A stretch of 64,000 nucleotides of DNA from positions 62,001-126,000 of the forward strand of contig NZ_JAJGTZ010000030.1 in the NCBI RefSeq assembly GCF_020784725.1. Reading direction: 5' to 3'. Of the stretch, positions 52,127 to 60,873 are shown one piece after another. Within the stretch, counting starts at the first letter, position 1, and each line of letters starts with the position of its first letter. The notes below the pieces were generated by a model. The model made no database searches. It saw nothing but the letters and a program-made list of their open reading frames with translations, and was not told the DNA's origin. The position numbers and the translations under genes were made by a program. Source of the stretch: Limosilactobacillus reuteri. GTDB lineage: Bacteria; Bacillota; Bacilli; Lactobacillales; Lactobacillaceae.

Positions 52127-52498
52127 ATGAAATTAAAAATTAACTTTTGGAATGCTATTTTAGCAATTTTTAATTGTTTTTTATTCTCAGCATCCTGGTT
52201 TGTTATTTTTGCAACTTCATTCGATGATGCGTTTAACGACAATAATAATACCGGTTCCGTAGCAACATTTTTCTATGCAATGGCATGGATTGGGGTAGTG
52301 CTTAGCATTGTAGCTATATGGAAATCAAAAAAAGCTAAGATTTCTATTGTTGGCCCGGTATTATGTTTAGTTGGTAATTTTGCTTTTGGATTATCTGCTG
52401 TATTCGCTCTTCCATCAATCGTTGTATTAGTTATTGGCGCAGTTTTTAGTTTTAAACAAAAACCAGTTCAAGCAGAAACAAGCCAAACAATTAAATAA
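52127..52498 (+). CDS. Small membrane protein, possible lysogenic conversion factor
   Basis: A 123-residue protein with three to four hydrophobic helices (NAILAIFNCFLFSASWFVIF, TFFYAMAWIGVVLSIVAIW, VGPVLCLVGNFAFGLSAVFAL, SIVVLVIGAVFSF). It starts 11 bases after the secreted protein gene, so the pair is co-transcribed. It might be a superinfection exclusion or surface function. Confidence 0.65.
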   Translation: MKLKINFWNAILAIFNCFLFSASWFVIFATSFDDAFNDNNNTGSVATFFYAMAWIGVVLSIVAIWKSKKAKISIVGPVLCLVGNFAFGLSAVFALPSIVVLVIGAVFSFKQKPVQAETSQTIK

Positions 52499-52502
52499 AT
52501 AA

Positions 52503-52534
52503 TTTAAACCGGTCGAAATCGACCGGTTTAAAAA
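52503..52534 (+). terminator. Terminator before int
   Basis: AAACCGGTCGA-AA-TCGACCGGTTT is an 11-bp perfect palindrome followed by AAAAAGG; T-rich only on the minus strand, so it may serve both directions weakly. Confidence 0.6.
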
Positions 52535-52544
52535 GGCACTATAG

Positions 52545-52558
52545 CGAACATATGTACG
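52545..52558. promoter_or_regulatory. LexA-like box upstream of int
   Basis: CGAACATATGTACG has one mismatch to the Gram-positive SOS consensus CGAACATATGTTCG and lies 23 bases upstream of the int start codon. Confidence 0.4.
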
Positions 52559-52580
52559 AAAACAAAGGAGGTATGTATAG

Positions 52581-53786
52581 ATGTGGGTAGAAAAACGGAT
52601 CGTTAACGGTAAGAGCCGATATAAATTTATTGAGCGTTATCGTAGCGAATTAACCGGTAAATATCGCAAGGTCTCTGTTACTTATAGTAAAAATAACGCT
52701 AGTGTTCGTAAAGAAGCGACCTTTACCCTCCAACAATTGATCGACAAGAAATTAAGAGATGAACGAAGCTCAACATCAAACATAACACTTGAAGACTTGT
52801 CTAAAAAGTTTCTCAATCTTTATGAACAACAAGTAGCATATACAACCTATTATTCTGCTAAAAGAGGATTAAAGCGATTTTGCAATGACATGGGTAATAA
52901 TGTTTTAGCTAAAAAGATAACTACTCAAATGCTTAATAAATATCTTGATGAGCGCTTGTATAATGAAGATAAGCATTTAAGCAACGCTGGAATTCAACTT
53001 GTTAAAAAGCATATATCTTTAATGTTTAAATATGCTGTCAAATATGGCTATCTTGCTGATGATCCAGTTAAAAATGTTGAAATTGCTTGGCGAAGTGAAA
53101 CCAAAGAAAAACGTGAAAAGATCGAAAATAAATACTTTACTGATGATGAGTACAAGGCAATCATGACAGATTGTGACCAACGAAATCGTCAAGATATGAA
53201 AGACATCTTTGAGTGGTTGTTCCTAACCGGCATGCGTTTCAGTGAAGCAGCTGCTCTTCAAATCAAAAATATTCAAATTGAAGATGGTAACTATGTAGCC
53301 AAAGTAACTGGCTCAATGTTTATTTATCGTAAAAAAGATGTTCCTGAAGGTGAAAAAAGGTATACAAAAAGCGATAGCGCTAAAACCATCGCTGGTAACC
53401 GAACTATTATCCTTCCCGACCAAGCAGTTAAAATTTACGAGAGAAATAAGGCTGGCAAGGATGCAGACGACTTTTTATTCATAAATAGTATAAGTGGATT
53501 CCCTATGAGAGAAACGGCTGCTAATCGCTTTTTAAAGCGTGTAGCAGAGAGGCAAAAAATAGATAAAAAATTTACTACTCATATGTTTAGACACACTCAC
53601 GTTAGCAAATTAGCTGAGGTGGGAATACCATTATATGTAATTCAGAAACGTGTTGGGCACTCAAATAGCAAGATAACCGAGCAAGTTTATTTACACGTTA
53701 CGAAGAAAGTTCAAGACAATTTAATTGAAAAATTGAACCAACTTGCCCCCTCAGTGCCCCCTAAAGATGATGATAAAAATGATTAG
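52581..53786 (+). CDS. int: Tyrosine integrase
   Basis: A 401-residue phage integrase. An N-terminal arm-binding domain (residues 1-60, AP2-like: YRSELTGKYRKVSVTY), a core-binding SAM-like domain (65-165) and a catalytic domain with Arg219 (TGMRFSE), His334 and Arg337 (HMFRHTH), His360 (VGHSNS) and Tyr370 (EQVYLHV). AAAGGAGGT precedes the ATG. The last codons (QLAPSVPP) contain one of the arm-type repeats. Reading toward attR at the right end of the prophage. Confidence 0.95.
   Translation: MWVEKRIVNGKSRYKFIERYRSELTGKYRKVSVTYSKNNASVRKEATFTLQQLIDKKLRDERSSTSNITLEDLSKKFLNLYEQQVAYTTYYSAKRGLKRFCNDMGNNVLAKKITTQMLNKYLDERLYNEDKHLSNAGIQLVKKHISLMFKYAVKYGYLADDPVKNVEIAWRSETKEKREKIENKYFTDDEYKAIMTDCDQRNRQDMKDIFEWLFLTGMRFSEAAALQIKNIQIEDGNYVAKVTGSMFIYRKKDVPEGEKRYTKSDSAKTIAGNRTIILPDQAVKIYERNKAGKDADDFLFINSISGFPMRETAANRFLKRVAERQKIDKKFTTHMFRHTHVSKLAEVGIPLYVIQKRVGHSNSKITEQVYLHVTKKVQDNLIEKLNQLAPSVPPKDDDKND
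53743..53762. repeat. Candidate integrase arm site (right end, inside int)
   Basis: Second copy of the double TGCCCCCT repeat with one mismatch to 18698-18717. It lies 96 bases left of the identical core, inside the 3' coding end of int. Confidence 0.6.
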
Positions 53787-53821
53787 CCCTTGTCTCCCCT
53801 AGAGCATCAAGGGCTTTTAAT

Positions 53822-53884
53822 TATTTGGATATAACCATGCACCAAAAGCACCCGCCGGCAAATATCGCTGTGTCTAAACTCATA
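53822..53884 (-). pseudogene. Displaced 5' fragment of msrA
   Basis: ATG 53882-53884 opens a frame identical to MsrA residues 1-17 (through GGCFWCMV) and then reads ISK and a stop in phage sequence. This is the original host start of msrA cut off by integration. It still follows the native msrA upstream region, so its promoter may produce only this 20-residue peptide while the prophage is present. Confidence 0.8.
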
Positions 53885-53893
53885 TATATCAAT
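53835..53893. repeat. attR of the prophage
   Basis: Direct copy of attL (18547-18605) with three mismatches clustered at 53852-53858. Confidence 0.93.
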
Positions 53894-53948
53894 CCTTTCC
53901 TTGATTCATCAACGTTTATAGACGTTATGTTTTTTGACTAAATACCGA

Positions 53949-53972
53949 GATTTAATGAGAAATATCGAGAAA
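53949..53972. repeat. Degenerate CGAGAAA motif in host DNA at attR
   Basis: CCGAGATTT, TGAGAAATA and TCGAGAAAC occur here, resembling the CGAGAAAAT triplet at 18657-18688. The distance to the att core is about the same in both places (56 and 52 bases). Confidence 0.4.
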
Positions 53973-54067
53973 CCTAGAATATTTTTTCCCATGGGAAAAT
54001 CATTCAATTCACAAAGTTTTTCTAAATTATTACTTAAATATAATCCAACATATCAATTTAGATTAAC

Positions 54068-54907
54068 TTATTGATGATGTTTTAATTGTCTCGGTACCAA
54101 TCTAGTTTCTTTTTGTGCTTCTGCTATATTTTTTGCATTCTGTCTAAGTATATCTATTCGTTTTTCTAAAGTTGCAATAACATAGTCTGCAACTAAGACT
54201 TCAAACGGCACTAAATTACCTGTTTCCCTAGATGCGGCTAATGCATTCATGTATTCATTTCGTGATTTCTTATCTGGCATAATACTAATTACAGGGTAAC
54301 CTGCTTCTGCTAAGGCAAAATTCATTAATAATCTTGCTGTTCGACCATTGCCATCAACAAAGGGATGAATAGAAACAAACTTCTGATGTAAATCAGCAGC
54401 ATACTGAACTGGATGCAATTGATCAACTACTCTATTTGCCCATTCTACTAATTCTTGCATTTTAAATGATATTTCAGTTGGTGTTGTATATGGACGATCT
54501 TCTTGTCCATTTGGCCAAACGTTAATTACTCGGTAAGCACCAGCTTGGCTACGTTCATCAGTATTTTTTAACATTACCAAACGATTCAAATCTCTAATAG
54601 TAATTGTTGTTAAAGGCTGCTTTTGACTTGCTAAATCCATCATATAATCATAAGCTTCATTCAAATCTACCGCAGCCATTGTATCTTTTAATGAAGCACC
54701 ATGAACTGTCATTCCTGTATTCAAAATAGATGCGGTTTCGTACCGATTAAGTGTACTACCCTCAATAGCATTTGATGACCAAACATGCTCAATTCTGACA
54801 TCTTTTTCAAGTAACTCTACTTGTTTTTTTGATAAGGGTCTATATTGATTCATTTTGTGATGAAGGCTTGTTAATAAGTTAAGCTTATCTTTTAAATTGG
54901 TATCCAT
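54068..54907 (-). CDS. Fic family protein
   Basis: Probable AMP-transferase or de-AMPylase acting on protein hydroxyls. From ATG 54905-54907 it is 279 residues (GAGG lies eight bases upstream). The catalytic loop HPFVDGNGRTAR is complete around residue 181. An N-terminal inhibitory helix motif S-x-x-x-E-G (SSNAIEGSTLN, near residue 45) marks a class II, autoinhibited Fic enzyme. It is the first host gene after attR and has no antitoxin gene beside it. Its target is unknown. Confidence 0.88.
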   Translation of the reverse strand: MDTNLKDKLNLLTSLHHKMNQYRPLSKKQVELLEKDVRIEHVWSSNAIEGSTLNRYETASILNTGMTVHGASLKDTMAAVDLNEAYDYMMDLASQKQPLTTITIRDLNRLVMLKNTDERSQAGAYRVINVWPNGQEDRPYTTPTEISFKMQELVEWANRVVDQLHPVQYAADLHQKFVSIHPFVDGNGRTARLLMNFALAEAGYPVISIMPDKKSRNEYMNALAASRETGNLVPFEVLVADYVIATLEKRIDILRQNAKNIAEAQKETRLVPRQLKHHQ

Positions 54908-55811
54908 ACTCATCGCCTCACTTCTTTATAATCATTTCGAAAAAGAGGTTTTAGTTTTATCTTTATTGTGTCTCCTATATCTCATTCATTAATCTTTTTC
55001 TTAGCTCATCTAGCGGAACTTAAAAAATCAAATTTTTAATTAAATCAGAATTTGCATCTATTATATTAATCTTACTTTATTTTTGAAAAAATTTTAATAA
55101 TTTATATCAACTTATAAGTTTCAATAAGGAATTGTAAATGAGCCGAATTTGTTAAAGCTCGTGTGAGGCTCGTCACTAAAAATTTGGATATACAAATGGA
55201 TATTTATCTCTAAATTTTCTTTAATCAGATTTTCTACAGAACTATATAATTCTCTCAGTTATCGAAAAAGCATGAAATCCATGCATTAAAAGATCAATTG
55301 GATTTGCATATACATGATGAAACAATCTAAATTTACAATGTTACCGTGCACCTTGCCTAAAAATCTTTTTTAGCAAATCACCATAATTATATAAAAGATC
55401 TCAGTATTTAGAAAATATTTTTAGTATTTGATTCCCGTATCTAGGAAGGACATTATAATATGATTTTTCTTTTAATTCTAATTTGAATCTCTTTCCCATA
55501 AAGTTAACGCGTCCTATAATAAATAGCTCTATTGAAAGGAGAGCAAAAGCAACAACACTTAAATTCATTTATGCAATAGCAATTAATTAAAATAGAATAA
55601 TGAGGCTTTTAAGCATGGTTGTATATTATTATCTCCTTACCTGAAATTTATATTTCTATTATCTTTTGATCTAGTCCTAGGTAATTAAGTGTAACTATTT
55701 TACTAGACCGCCTTAATAATTTCTTTACTAGCCCAATATTATAATTACTTTGCACATATCCCCTGTACGCTCCAGTCTTACGTATTGTATGTGTTCCTAC
55801 ATGTTAATTTA
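54908..55811. other. Intergenic region without recognisable genes
   Basis: About 0.9 kb of AT-rich sequence between fic and the SHOCT gene. I see no ORF with a ribosome-binding site, no tRNA, and no clear transposase remnant. A short GC-richer stretch near 55150 (GCTCGTGTGAGGCTCG) stands out but was not identified. Confidence 0.6.
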
Positions 55812-55852
55812 TAAAAATAACCTAGTGATCTGTTGTGTACCACTAGGTTATA
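55812..55852 (-). terminator. Terminator of the SHOCT-domain gene
   Basis: AACCTAGTG pairs with CACTAGGTT around a 13-base loop and is followed by ATTTTTAT on the minus strand. It lies at the stop codon side of the gene. Confidence 0.7.
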
Positions 55853-55856
55853 TAAT

Positions 55857-56885
55857 TTATATATCTAATATTTTTGCTTTTTTCTTAATAAATTCTTCTT
55901 CTGTCAAAATTCCTTCTTCAACCAATAATTTTAAATCTCGTAGTTCATCGATTAAGGACTCTTTATTTGGTTCACTTCTATTTACCATAAAGTTTTTCTT
56001 CAAAAATAGTACTTGAGAATTATTCATTATGAAATCTAATCGAATTTCCTTATTTTTCTCATCCTTAAAGAATAGTAAGGCAGCAGATGGTATTTCCCTT
56101 TGTGTTGCCATTTGTGTATTAGTTGTTGTAGAAGTGGCATCAATCTTTCTTCCCATCGAAGCACCAACCATTGCTCCCGCAGGACCAGCCAGAAGCCCAC
56201 CAACAATAGCCGAACCAGCTCTCCCGTTCATATTTCCTTCTGTATGAATTATTGTGTTAACGTCATAATCAGTCACATATTTAGGCTGATAATCTATGTT
56301 AGTTAGGTACCACTTACTATTATCCTTTGCATCAGAAAAATAGAACCAATCACTTTGTTCATTTGTTTTGTACATTAGATAACCACGAGGTAGTTTGTTT
56401 GCATTAAGTGATGGTTGAAACTCTTTTCTCCCAGGAAAGAAGAACCACATATTTAATCGTTTTATTTTATGCTTCTCTAATTCGCTTTGAAGATACTTTA
56501 ATTGATCTTGTTTGAATCCATCCAGGAATTTAGGATGGATTTTATGATCTGCTGTTATCAAAAGGAAATGACGATTATTCGATAGTGTTTCATCCATTAC
56601 ATAGCAAAGGCTATGCAAATTATCAAAATATCTATCTTTATCCAAATACATTCTATCTCCTTTTATGGCAACAAACCCGAATTTATCACCAATAAAACTA
56701 TCAAAAGATTGTTTGAAGTTTTCTAGTTCTTTTTGTTCTTTTTGAGCTAACTCAGCTTCTTTTTCGGCTTTGATACGCTCTCTATCTTTTTCTAATTGTA
56801 ACTTCTGTTGGGTTTCTTCGTCCTGCTTCTTAAATCTATAACCGATGACTCCAGCCAAAAAGAAAATTAAAATTATTGGGGCCAT
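55857..56885 (-). CDS. Membrane-anchored protein with C-terminal SHOCT domain
   Basis: 342 residues from ATG 56883-56885 (GGAGGAGTAATA upstream). An N-terminal membrane helix (APIILIFFLAGVIGYRF), a charged coiled coil (residues 20-65), a central domain, a glycine-zipper segment (GSAIVGGLLAGPAGAMVGAS) near residue 240, and a SHOCT motif at the end (DLKLLVEEGILTEEEFIKKK). The SHOCT motif is a common oligomerisation element. No specific function is known. Confidence 0.75.
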   Translation of the reverse strand: MAPIILIFFLAGVIGYRFKKQDEETQQKLQLEKDRERIKAEKEAELAQKEQKELENFKQSFDSFIGDKFGFVAIKGDRMYLDKDRYFDNLHSLCYVMDETLSNNRHFLLITADHKIHPKFLDGFKQDQLKYLQSELEKHKIKRLNMWFFFPGRKEFQPSLNANKLPRGYLMYKTNEQSDWFYFSDAKDNSKWYLTNIDYQPKYVTDYDVNTIIHTEGNMNGRAGSAIVGGLLAGPAGAMVGASMGRKIDATSTTTNTQMATQREIPSAALLFFKDEKNKEIRLDFIMNNSQVLFLKKNFMVNRSEPNKESLIDELRDLKLLVEEGILTEEEFIKKKAKILDI

Positions 56886-57355
56886 TATTACTCCTCCGAT
56901 TAATGTAAAATAACCATTCAATTATAACAGATGAGAAGCATACGTATTGTGAATATAAATAAAAAATTTCCCTTAGGGAAGTGAACCTCATAATTATTAG
57001 ACAAGGTTCCAACCGTTGTGACAAACTTCACATAGCAGTGATTTTTGTTGACACTTTTTCTTTATAAATTCTGGTTATTCACAAGATTATCTCTTCTTTA
57101 GATAAATCAAATTTTCCCATGAAATAACATAAAGTATTTAGCAACGTATTATTAATATAGTGCCATTCTCAATATATCTATTCAACCATATATCAAAAAC
57201 ACCTGTCAGTAAATATTGCTCACATATCAACTCAACTTTTTCTTTTTTCAATGCTTGTAATTAGGATGTCTGGATTGCTTTTATTTTATCAAGAAAATCA
57301 AAAATTTTGCCTCCTTCATGCCCTCTCACTTCTATTTAAGAGATCACGCTCATAA
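56886..57355. other. Intergenic region without recognisable genes
   Basis: About 470 AT-rich bases. Only a short TTTCCCTTAGGGAA palindrome near 56970 was noticed; no ORF with a ribosome-binding site. Confidence 0.55.
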
Positions 57356-57383
57356 TTGCATTTTTTATAGACTGAACTATAAT
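57356..57383 (+). promoter_or_regulatory. Promoter of the 41-residue gene
   Basis: TTGCAT (57356-57361) and TATAAT (57378-57383), 16-base spacer. Just downstream AACAGTTATT (57390-57399) and AATAACTGTT (57411-57420) form a perfect 10-bp inverted repeat in the leader. Confidence 0.7.
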
Positions 57384-57457
57384 ATTAGTAACAGTTATTT
57401 TACGTTTGTTAATAACTGTTATTGTTGAAGCGTTTCAGAAAAAGAGGCGAAGTTATT

Positions 57458-57583
57458 ATGGCACTTAGTAAGCAAGAACGTAAGGAAATGGCTCGTAAAG
57501 CTATGGAAAAGCGTGGCAGCAAGAAGCCAGATGGTTCTGGTTTTGCAAAGATTGATGCTGACGCCAAGAAACTGAGCGAATAA
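57458..57583 (+). CDS. Small basic conserved protein
   Basis: A 41-residue, Lys-rich soluble protein (MALSKQERKEMARKAMEKRG, then DGSGFAKIDADAKKLSE). AAGAGGCG lies eight bases before the ATG. It has its own promoter, leader stem and terminator, which supports a real monocistronic gene. Function unknown. Confidence 0.65.
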   Translation: MALSKQERKEMARKAMEKRGSKKPDGSGFAKIDADAKKLSE

Positions 57584-57610
57584 CTCTTTTGAAGCAATTC
57601 ACTTATATAT

Positions 57611-57653
57611 TAAAGAGACAGGGATGCGTTAACACCACTGTCTCTTTTCTTTT
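57611..57653. terminator. Bidirectional terminator
   Basis: AAAGAGACAGGG and CACTGTCTCTTT form the stem, with T-rich sequence on the plus strand (TTTCTTTT), between the 41-residue gene and the aminotransferase. Confidence 0.8.
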
Positions 57654-58833
57654 AGGCCTTATTTTGTTCTTTTTCACAAAATTCTGCGAGACGATCCATT
57701 CCCACTTTAATTTGATCCATCTCAGTTGCGTAACTAAAACGAAGGTAGCCTTCTCCACCCTTACCAAAGTTTGATCCAGCCGTTACAGCAACCTTGGCTT
57801 CATTGGCAAGTTGATAAATTAGCTTATTATCATCCTGATTGAGGAATGACGGAATCTTAGCAAAAATATAAAATGCGCCCATTGGTTGACTACATTCAAA
57901 TCCCATCTCTGTAAGCCGTTTATACATATAGTCACGCCGTTTGATATATTGGGCGTCCATTTCCTTTGTTGCCTCGTCTCCGGCCTTTAAAGCGGCTTCT
58001 GCAGCGTCCTGGACAAATGTTGCAATATCCGTTACAGCAAATGCATGGACTTTAAATAGCAAATCAGTTACTTTAGCTGGTGCACAGAGGTATCCAATCC
58101 GCCACCCAGTCATTGCATAGGACTTCGAAAAACCATTAGCCAAAATTGTCTGATCTGGAATAACCTTAGCCATGCTTGAGTATTCACCATCATAGTTTAA
58201 TTCACTATAAATTTCATCACAGATTGCAAAGATTGGCTTGTCCTTAATCAAGACAGCTAATTCATTCATTTCCGCTTGAGTATAGGCAATTCCAGTCGGG
58301 TTGGAAGGATTGACGAAAATAACTCCTTTTACTCGATCACCATATTTATCTAGGTACTGTTTAAGAAGAGCCGGTGTTAATTTAAAACCAGTCTTGGAAG
58401 TATCTATTTCTACTGGCGTCCCTCCAGCAATCATTACATCAGGCGTATAGATTGAAAAAGTAGGCGTTGGAACTAAAATCACATCGCCAGGATTAGTAAT
58501 CGCAGTAATTGCAACAGAAATCCCTTCTGTTACGCCGTTTGTAACAAGAATCTCCGTTGCAGGATTATACTGAAGACCATATTTATTAGCTAACGTATCG
58601 GCAATTGCTTGACGTAATCCCATTGTTCCACGTTGGGGAGCATAGTGTGTCCGATTGTTTTCAATGCTCTCAATTCCGGCCTTTTTAATATATTCTGGTG
58701 TATCAAAATCAGGTTCACCAATTGTAAACTTAATAATTCCTGGAATTTTTGAAACGTATTGGGAAAAATCAAATACTTTCAACGTTGGAACATCATTTAA
58801 GATCTTCCGCATGTGTTTACTCATTTCAACCAT
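57652..58833 (-). CDS. patA: Class I aminotransferase, PatA-like
   Basis: A 393-residue PLP enzyme. Substrate-binding FTIGEPDFDTPEYIK near residue 37, FVNPSNPTGIAYTQAE, CDEIYSELNY, and the PLP-lysine region NGFSKSYAMTGWRIGYL near residue 235. Similarity is to aspartate/N-acetyl-LL-diaminopimelate aminotransferases of Firmicutes; the exact substrate is not decidable. It has its own promoter (TTGTCT-18-TATAAT near 58885-58920). Confidence 0.85.
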   Translation of the reverse strand: MVEMSKHMRKILNDVPTLKVFDFSQYVSKIPGIIKFTIGEPDFDTPEYIKKAGIESIENNRTHYAPQRGTMGLRQAIADTLANKYGLQYNPATEILVTNGVTEGISVAITAITNPGDVILVPTPTFSIYTPDVMIAGGTPVEIDTSKTGFKLTPALLKQYLDKYGDRVKGVIFVNPSNPTGIAYTQAEMNELAVLIKDKPIFAICDEIYSELNYDGEYSSMAKVIPDQTILANGFSKSYAMTGWRIGYLCAPAKVTDLLFKVHAFAVTDIATFVQDAAEAALKAGDEATKEMDAQYIKRRDYMYKRLTEMGFECSQPMGAFYIFAKIPSFLNQDDNKLIYQLANEAKVAVTAGSNFGKGGEGYLRFSYATEMDQIKVGMDRLAEFCEKEQNKA

Positions 58834-58920
58834 TTTACTTAAGATCCCCTTTTTACTAACTACATATTTTAATTATATGACAGTTTAAAAGAAAAAGCAT
58901 TATAAGTGGGAATTAACTTT

Positions 58921-59045
58921 CTAGACAAGGCGGTGGGCTAAGGATAGAACGGTGATTAGCACGGCACGGGCTGATTATCGTTCGGACTTAGCCTCGAGCC
59001 TTGTAGTTACGACGCGAAGCTAGCCTACGAGGATTTCCACGATAT
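58921..59045. repeat. Structured GC-rich intergenic element
   Basis: CAAGGC...GGCTAAG and CTTAGCC...GCCTTG form nested outer arms, with inner GAACGGTGATTAGC and GCTGATTATCGTTC pairing through G-U wobble, about 75 bases in all. It is followed by GTTACGA...TCGTAAC arms (59005-59050). The composition is clearly higher in GC than the flanks. It does not encode a protein. Its identity is unknown; it could be a dispersed repeat family. Confidence 0.6.
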
Positions 59046-59061
59046 CGTAACAATATTCGTA

Positions 59062-59108
59062 TAAAAAACGAGGCTGTTGAAAAAACCAAAGTTTTTTCTC
59101 AGCCTCAT
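59062..59108 (-). terminator. Terminator of gltX
   Basis: GAGGCTGAGAAAAAAC and GTTTTTTCAACAGCCTC pair around TTTG, followed by GTTTTTTATAC on the minus strand. Confidence 0.9.
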
Positions 59109-59124
59109 GCTTAACTTGATAAAA

Positions 59125-60630
59125 TTAGTTTTCAAATGCTTTGATCATCCGGTCAAGCAATTCAATATCTGTATCACGAGAATAAATATCCATAATCTCA
59201 TAGATTTGTGGTGCAGAAGTTGAACCAGTAAAGGCAAGGTTTAATGGGAAGTATAAACCACGACCCTTAATACCAGTGTCCTTACCCACTTCCTTAATAG
59301 CTTGACTGTAATCAAGGTCATCGCCATCGTTTTCAAGTTTAGCCTTTAAGCCCTTAAGAACAGCTAAAACATCTTCATTAGCGAAATCTTCGTTGTCCTT
59401 AAGCAAATCATAGTTGAATGATTGGTCAAGAACCGTGTAGTAGGACCATGCATATTGAATAACTTCAAGAAGCTTATTAACATCCCGTTGGTGAACTTTA
59501 ATTGTCTTCTTAAGCAATTCAGTCAATTGATCTTCTGGGATACTTTGAAGGCGTTTAGCCTCTTCAGTTTCGCCTTCTTTAATTAGTTCCATTGTCCGAT
59601 CAGTTAATTCATCGATTGACATACTCTTAATGTATTGAGCATTCATCCAATCAAGTTTCTTTTGATCAAAGTATGCTGGTGCCTTTGACATCCGCTTTGG
59701 ATCGTAAACCTTAATTAACTCTTCTTTAGAGTAAATTTCACGTTCGCCAACTGGAGACCAGCCTAGGAATGCAATAAAGTTAAAGATTGCTTCATGAAGG
59801 TAACCATGCTTCTTGTATTCACTAATGAATTGAAGGGTATCTTTATCACGCTTACTTAACTTCTTCCGAGTCTTTGGATTAAAGATCAATGGAATGTGAC
59901 AGAAAGTTGGGTGATCCCAGCCTAATGCTTCATAAATAGCAATTTGCTTTGGCGTATTTGAAATGTGATCAGCACCACGTAAAACATGGGTAATGTCCAT
60001 GGTGTGGTCATCAACTACGACAGCAAAGTTGTATGTTGGCATTCCATCACTCTTTTCAATGATGAAGTCACCACCAAGGTTGTCAGAGTTAAATGAAACA
60101 TGACCACGTGCAATATCGTCCCATTCATAATCATGGTCTTTAGGGAAGTGGAAACGAATAGTTGGCTTTAAGCCCTTTGCTTCAGCTGCCTTTTGTTCTT
60201 CTTCACTCTTACCATACCAACGACCATCATAATGAGGCGGTTCATTGTTAGCTTTTTGCCGTTCACGCATCTCAGCTAATTCTTCCTCTGTTGAGTAATC
60301 CTTGTATGCAATTCCCTTGTCTAACAATTCTTGAATGTATTTGTGGTAAATACCTTCTTTGCTCCGTTCACTTTGACGGTAAGGAGCATACTTTGGATTT
60401 GGCTTATTTGGACCTTCATCCCAGTCAATTCCTAACCAGTGAAGGTTTTCACGTTGGCTAGCTTCACCATCTTCAACGTTCCGCTTGGTATCGGTATCTT
60501 CAATCCGTAATACCATCGTTCCATCGAAGTGACGTGCAAATAAATAATTAAATAATGCTGATTGAGCATTTCCGATATGTAAGAAACCTGTTGGACTAGG
60601 TGCATACCGAACTCTGACCTTTTGATCCAT
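59125..60630 (-). CDS. gltX: Glutamyl-tRNA synthetase
   Basis: Charges tRNA-Glu, and in this group usually also tRNA-Gln, which is then amidated by GatCAB. The 501 residues have the class I motifs: [17 protein letters not shown] (HIGH) near residue 11 and [13 protein letters not shown] (KMSKS) near 250. The length and C-terminal anticodon-binding domain are normal. Confidence 0.95.
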   Translation of the reverse strand: MDQKVRVRYAPSPTGFLHIGNAQSALFNYLFARHFDGTMVLRIEDTDTKRNVEDGEASQRENLHWLGIDWDEGPNKPNPKYAPYRQSERSKEGIYHKYIQELLDKGIAYKDYSTEEELAEMRERQKANNEPPHYDGRWYGKSEEEQKAAEAKGLKPTIRFHFPKDHDYEWDDIARGHVSFNSDNLGGDFIIEKSDGMPTYNFAVVVDDHTMDITHVLRGADHISNTPKQIAIYEALGWDHPTFCHIPLIFNPKTRKKLSKRDKDTLQFISEYKKHGYLHEAIFNFIAFLGWSPVGEREIYSKEELIKVYDPKRMSKAPAYFDQKKLDWMNAQYIKSMSIDELTDRTMELIKEGETEEAKRLQSIPEDQLTELLKKTIKVHQRDVNKLLEVIQYAWSYYTVLDQSFNYDLLKDNEDFANEDVLAVLKGLKAKLENDGDDLDYSQAIKEVGKDTGIKGRGLYFPLNLAFTGSTSAPQIYEIMDIYSRDTDIELLDRMIKAFEN

Positions 60631-60726
60631 GATCTAAGACTCTCCTTTAGTAACTAATTGAAATATAATTTCAATTTAAAATTGGTTGCTAGATCAACTA
60701 GCAGTCCTTAAAAACGTACTACACAT

Positions 60727-60755
60727 ATTATAATAACACGCTTTTATTGCAACAA
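60727..60755 (-). promoter_or_regulatory. Promoter of gltX
   Basis: TTGTTG (60750-60755) and TATAAT (60727-60732) on the minus strand with a 17-base spacer, about 90 bases upstream of the start codon. No T-box was recognised. Confidence 0.65.
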
Positions 60756-60805
60756 ATATAATTGTATATGAAACAACATATTTGTCAATTAACTAGTTGG
60801 TTTCG

Positions 60806-60851
60806 CATGAAAAACACTTAGCAAGGGATCATGCATAAGTGTTTTTCATTG
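60806..60851 (-). terminator. Terminator of glnA
   Basis: GAAAAACACTTA and TAAGTGTTTTTC form a 12-bp stem around a loop of about 17 bases, with a T-rich 3' arm on the minus strand. Confidence 0.85.
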
Positions 60852-60873
60852 CTTATTAACTTATTGGTATTAA

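Noticed and set aside
60631-60873. T-box leader upstream of gltX
   Set aside because: No T-box motif or specifier structure could be recognised in the leader; only a promoter is seen.
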